Assembly: GCA_964019165.1 (NCBI GenBank)
Contig: OZ025270.1
Span: 16,074,659 to 16,138,658 of the forward strand
DNA from: Mastigias papua
Taxonomy: Eukaryota; Cnidaria; Scyphozoa; Rhizostomeae; Mastigiidae
Direction of reading: 5' to 3'
DNA length: 64,000 bases
The stretch's first letter is position 1. Each line of letters begins with the position of its first letter. Positions 63,602-64,000 of the stretch are shown here, piece by piece. The position numbers were made by a program, and so were the translations under genes. Below the pieces are notes generated by a model, which saw nothing but the letters and a program-made list of their open reading frames with translations, was not told the origin of the DNA and made no database searches.

Positions 63602-64000
63602 ATAAATCATTTATTTACAGCGTCTTTAAACGCTTTGAAAGAGGATGTCTGCTTGGCTTCCAAATCGAAGTGGTTCCAGATTCGAGCACCACGATTTCAG
63701 AAAGTTCGTTGACCACTGCACATTTTCACTTAAGGGATTTGGAGATCAGTTGCCGTGTTTCTCAAATTTTTCCTGCTACATGCCGAGTTTTTCGTAAAAA
63801 TTTGTGACAGATAGTCTGGAGCAAGCTCATTTATTGATTTATAGACCATGCAGGCTGTCTCGACTTGTATCAGATCCACTACCGTAGGCCAATTTAGAGT
63901 TTTTATTAAGGCACTAGCGGAAGAATCATAGCTGCTGTTGGTCACAATTCTAGCTGCACGGTTTTGAAGTTTTTGCAACACCTGCAACCTAGTCCCCCCA
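63602..64000 (-). pseudogene. LINE reverse transcriptase C-terminal fragment, runs off the window
   Basis: On the minus strand it reads LQVLQKLQNRAARIVTNSSY, NWPTVVDLIQVETACMVYKS and NELAPDYLSQIFTKN. After a shift and one TGA it reads NRGARIWNHFDLEAKQTSSF, KAFKDAVNK and a stop near 63605. The LQxxQNRAARI...YDS and RGARxWN motifs are typical of L2/CR1-like non-LTR elements. The 5' part lies past the right edge. Confidence 0.82.

Overview
This is animal nuclear DNA: AT-rich, with many introns, and full of microsatellites, SINEs, MITEs and broken non-LTR retrotransposons. The repeat mix, the DDD-type transposon with very long inverted repeats and the diverged nucleoporin suggest an early-branching marine invertebrate, with a cnidarian as the best guess. 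That placement is inference. I see no rRNA, intact tRNA gene, CRISPR array or bacterial-style operon.

One gene dominates the window. A RanBP2/Nup358 orthologue lies on the minus strand from 61976 down to 10562. I assembled 21 exons from splice signals, reading phase and similarity to the remembered vertebrate protein. The phases agree at every junction and give an open frame of 3845 residues plus stop. Nineteen small exons (61976-31902) encode the alpha-helical TPR-type N-terminal domain and a coiled coil. Two giant exons (21029-15043 and 14168-10562) encode the rest: eight Ran-binding domains (human has four), four RanBP2-type zinc fingers, four separate IR-like motifs (the SUMO/Ubc9-binding type in human RanBP2), a Tyr/Asp-rich segment and scattered FG motifs. 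No cyclophilin domain follows the last RanBD. The first exons (start Met and about 150 residues by comparison with human) lie beyond 64000.

Layout: 1-800 may hold the start of a second minus-strand gene with a signal peptide. 800-10400 is intergenic with SINE and MITE copies. 10.4-21 kb holds the giant exons. The 10.9-kb intron 21030-31901 carries a huge (CT)n/(TA)n tract, a 5.14-kb DNA transposon with 742-bp terminal inverted repeats and a nested MITE, two SINEs in (TA)n tracts, a MITE and an endonuclease-type LINE fragment. The 32-62 kb region alternates small exons with introns holding LINE 3' fragments, a Tigger/pogo remnant, TA- and TWA-target MITEs, minisatellites and a SINE with a pentamer tail. 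62-64 kb holds a 33-bp minisatellite and a LINE 3' end.

The nuclear-pore gene is the only confidently functional gene here. Everything else is mobile or repetitive DNA inside or beside it.
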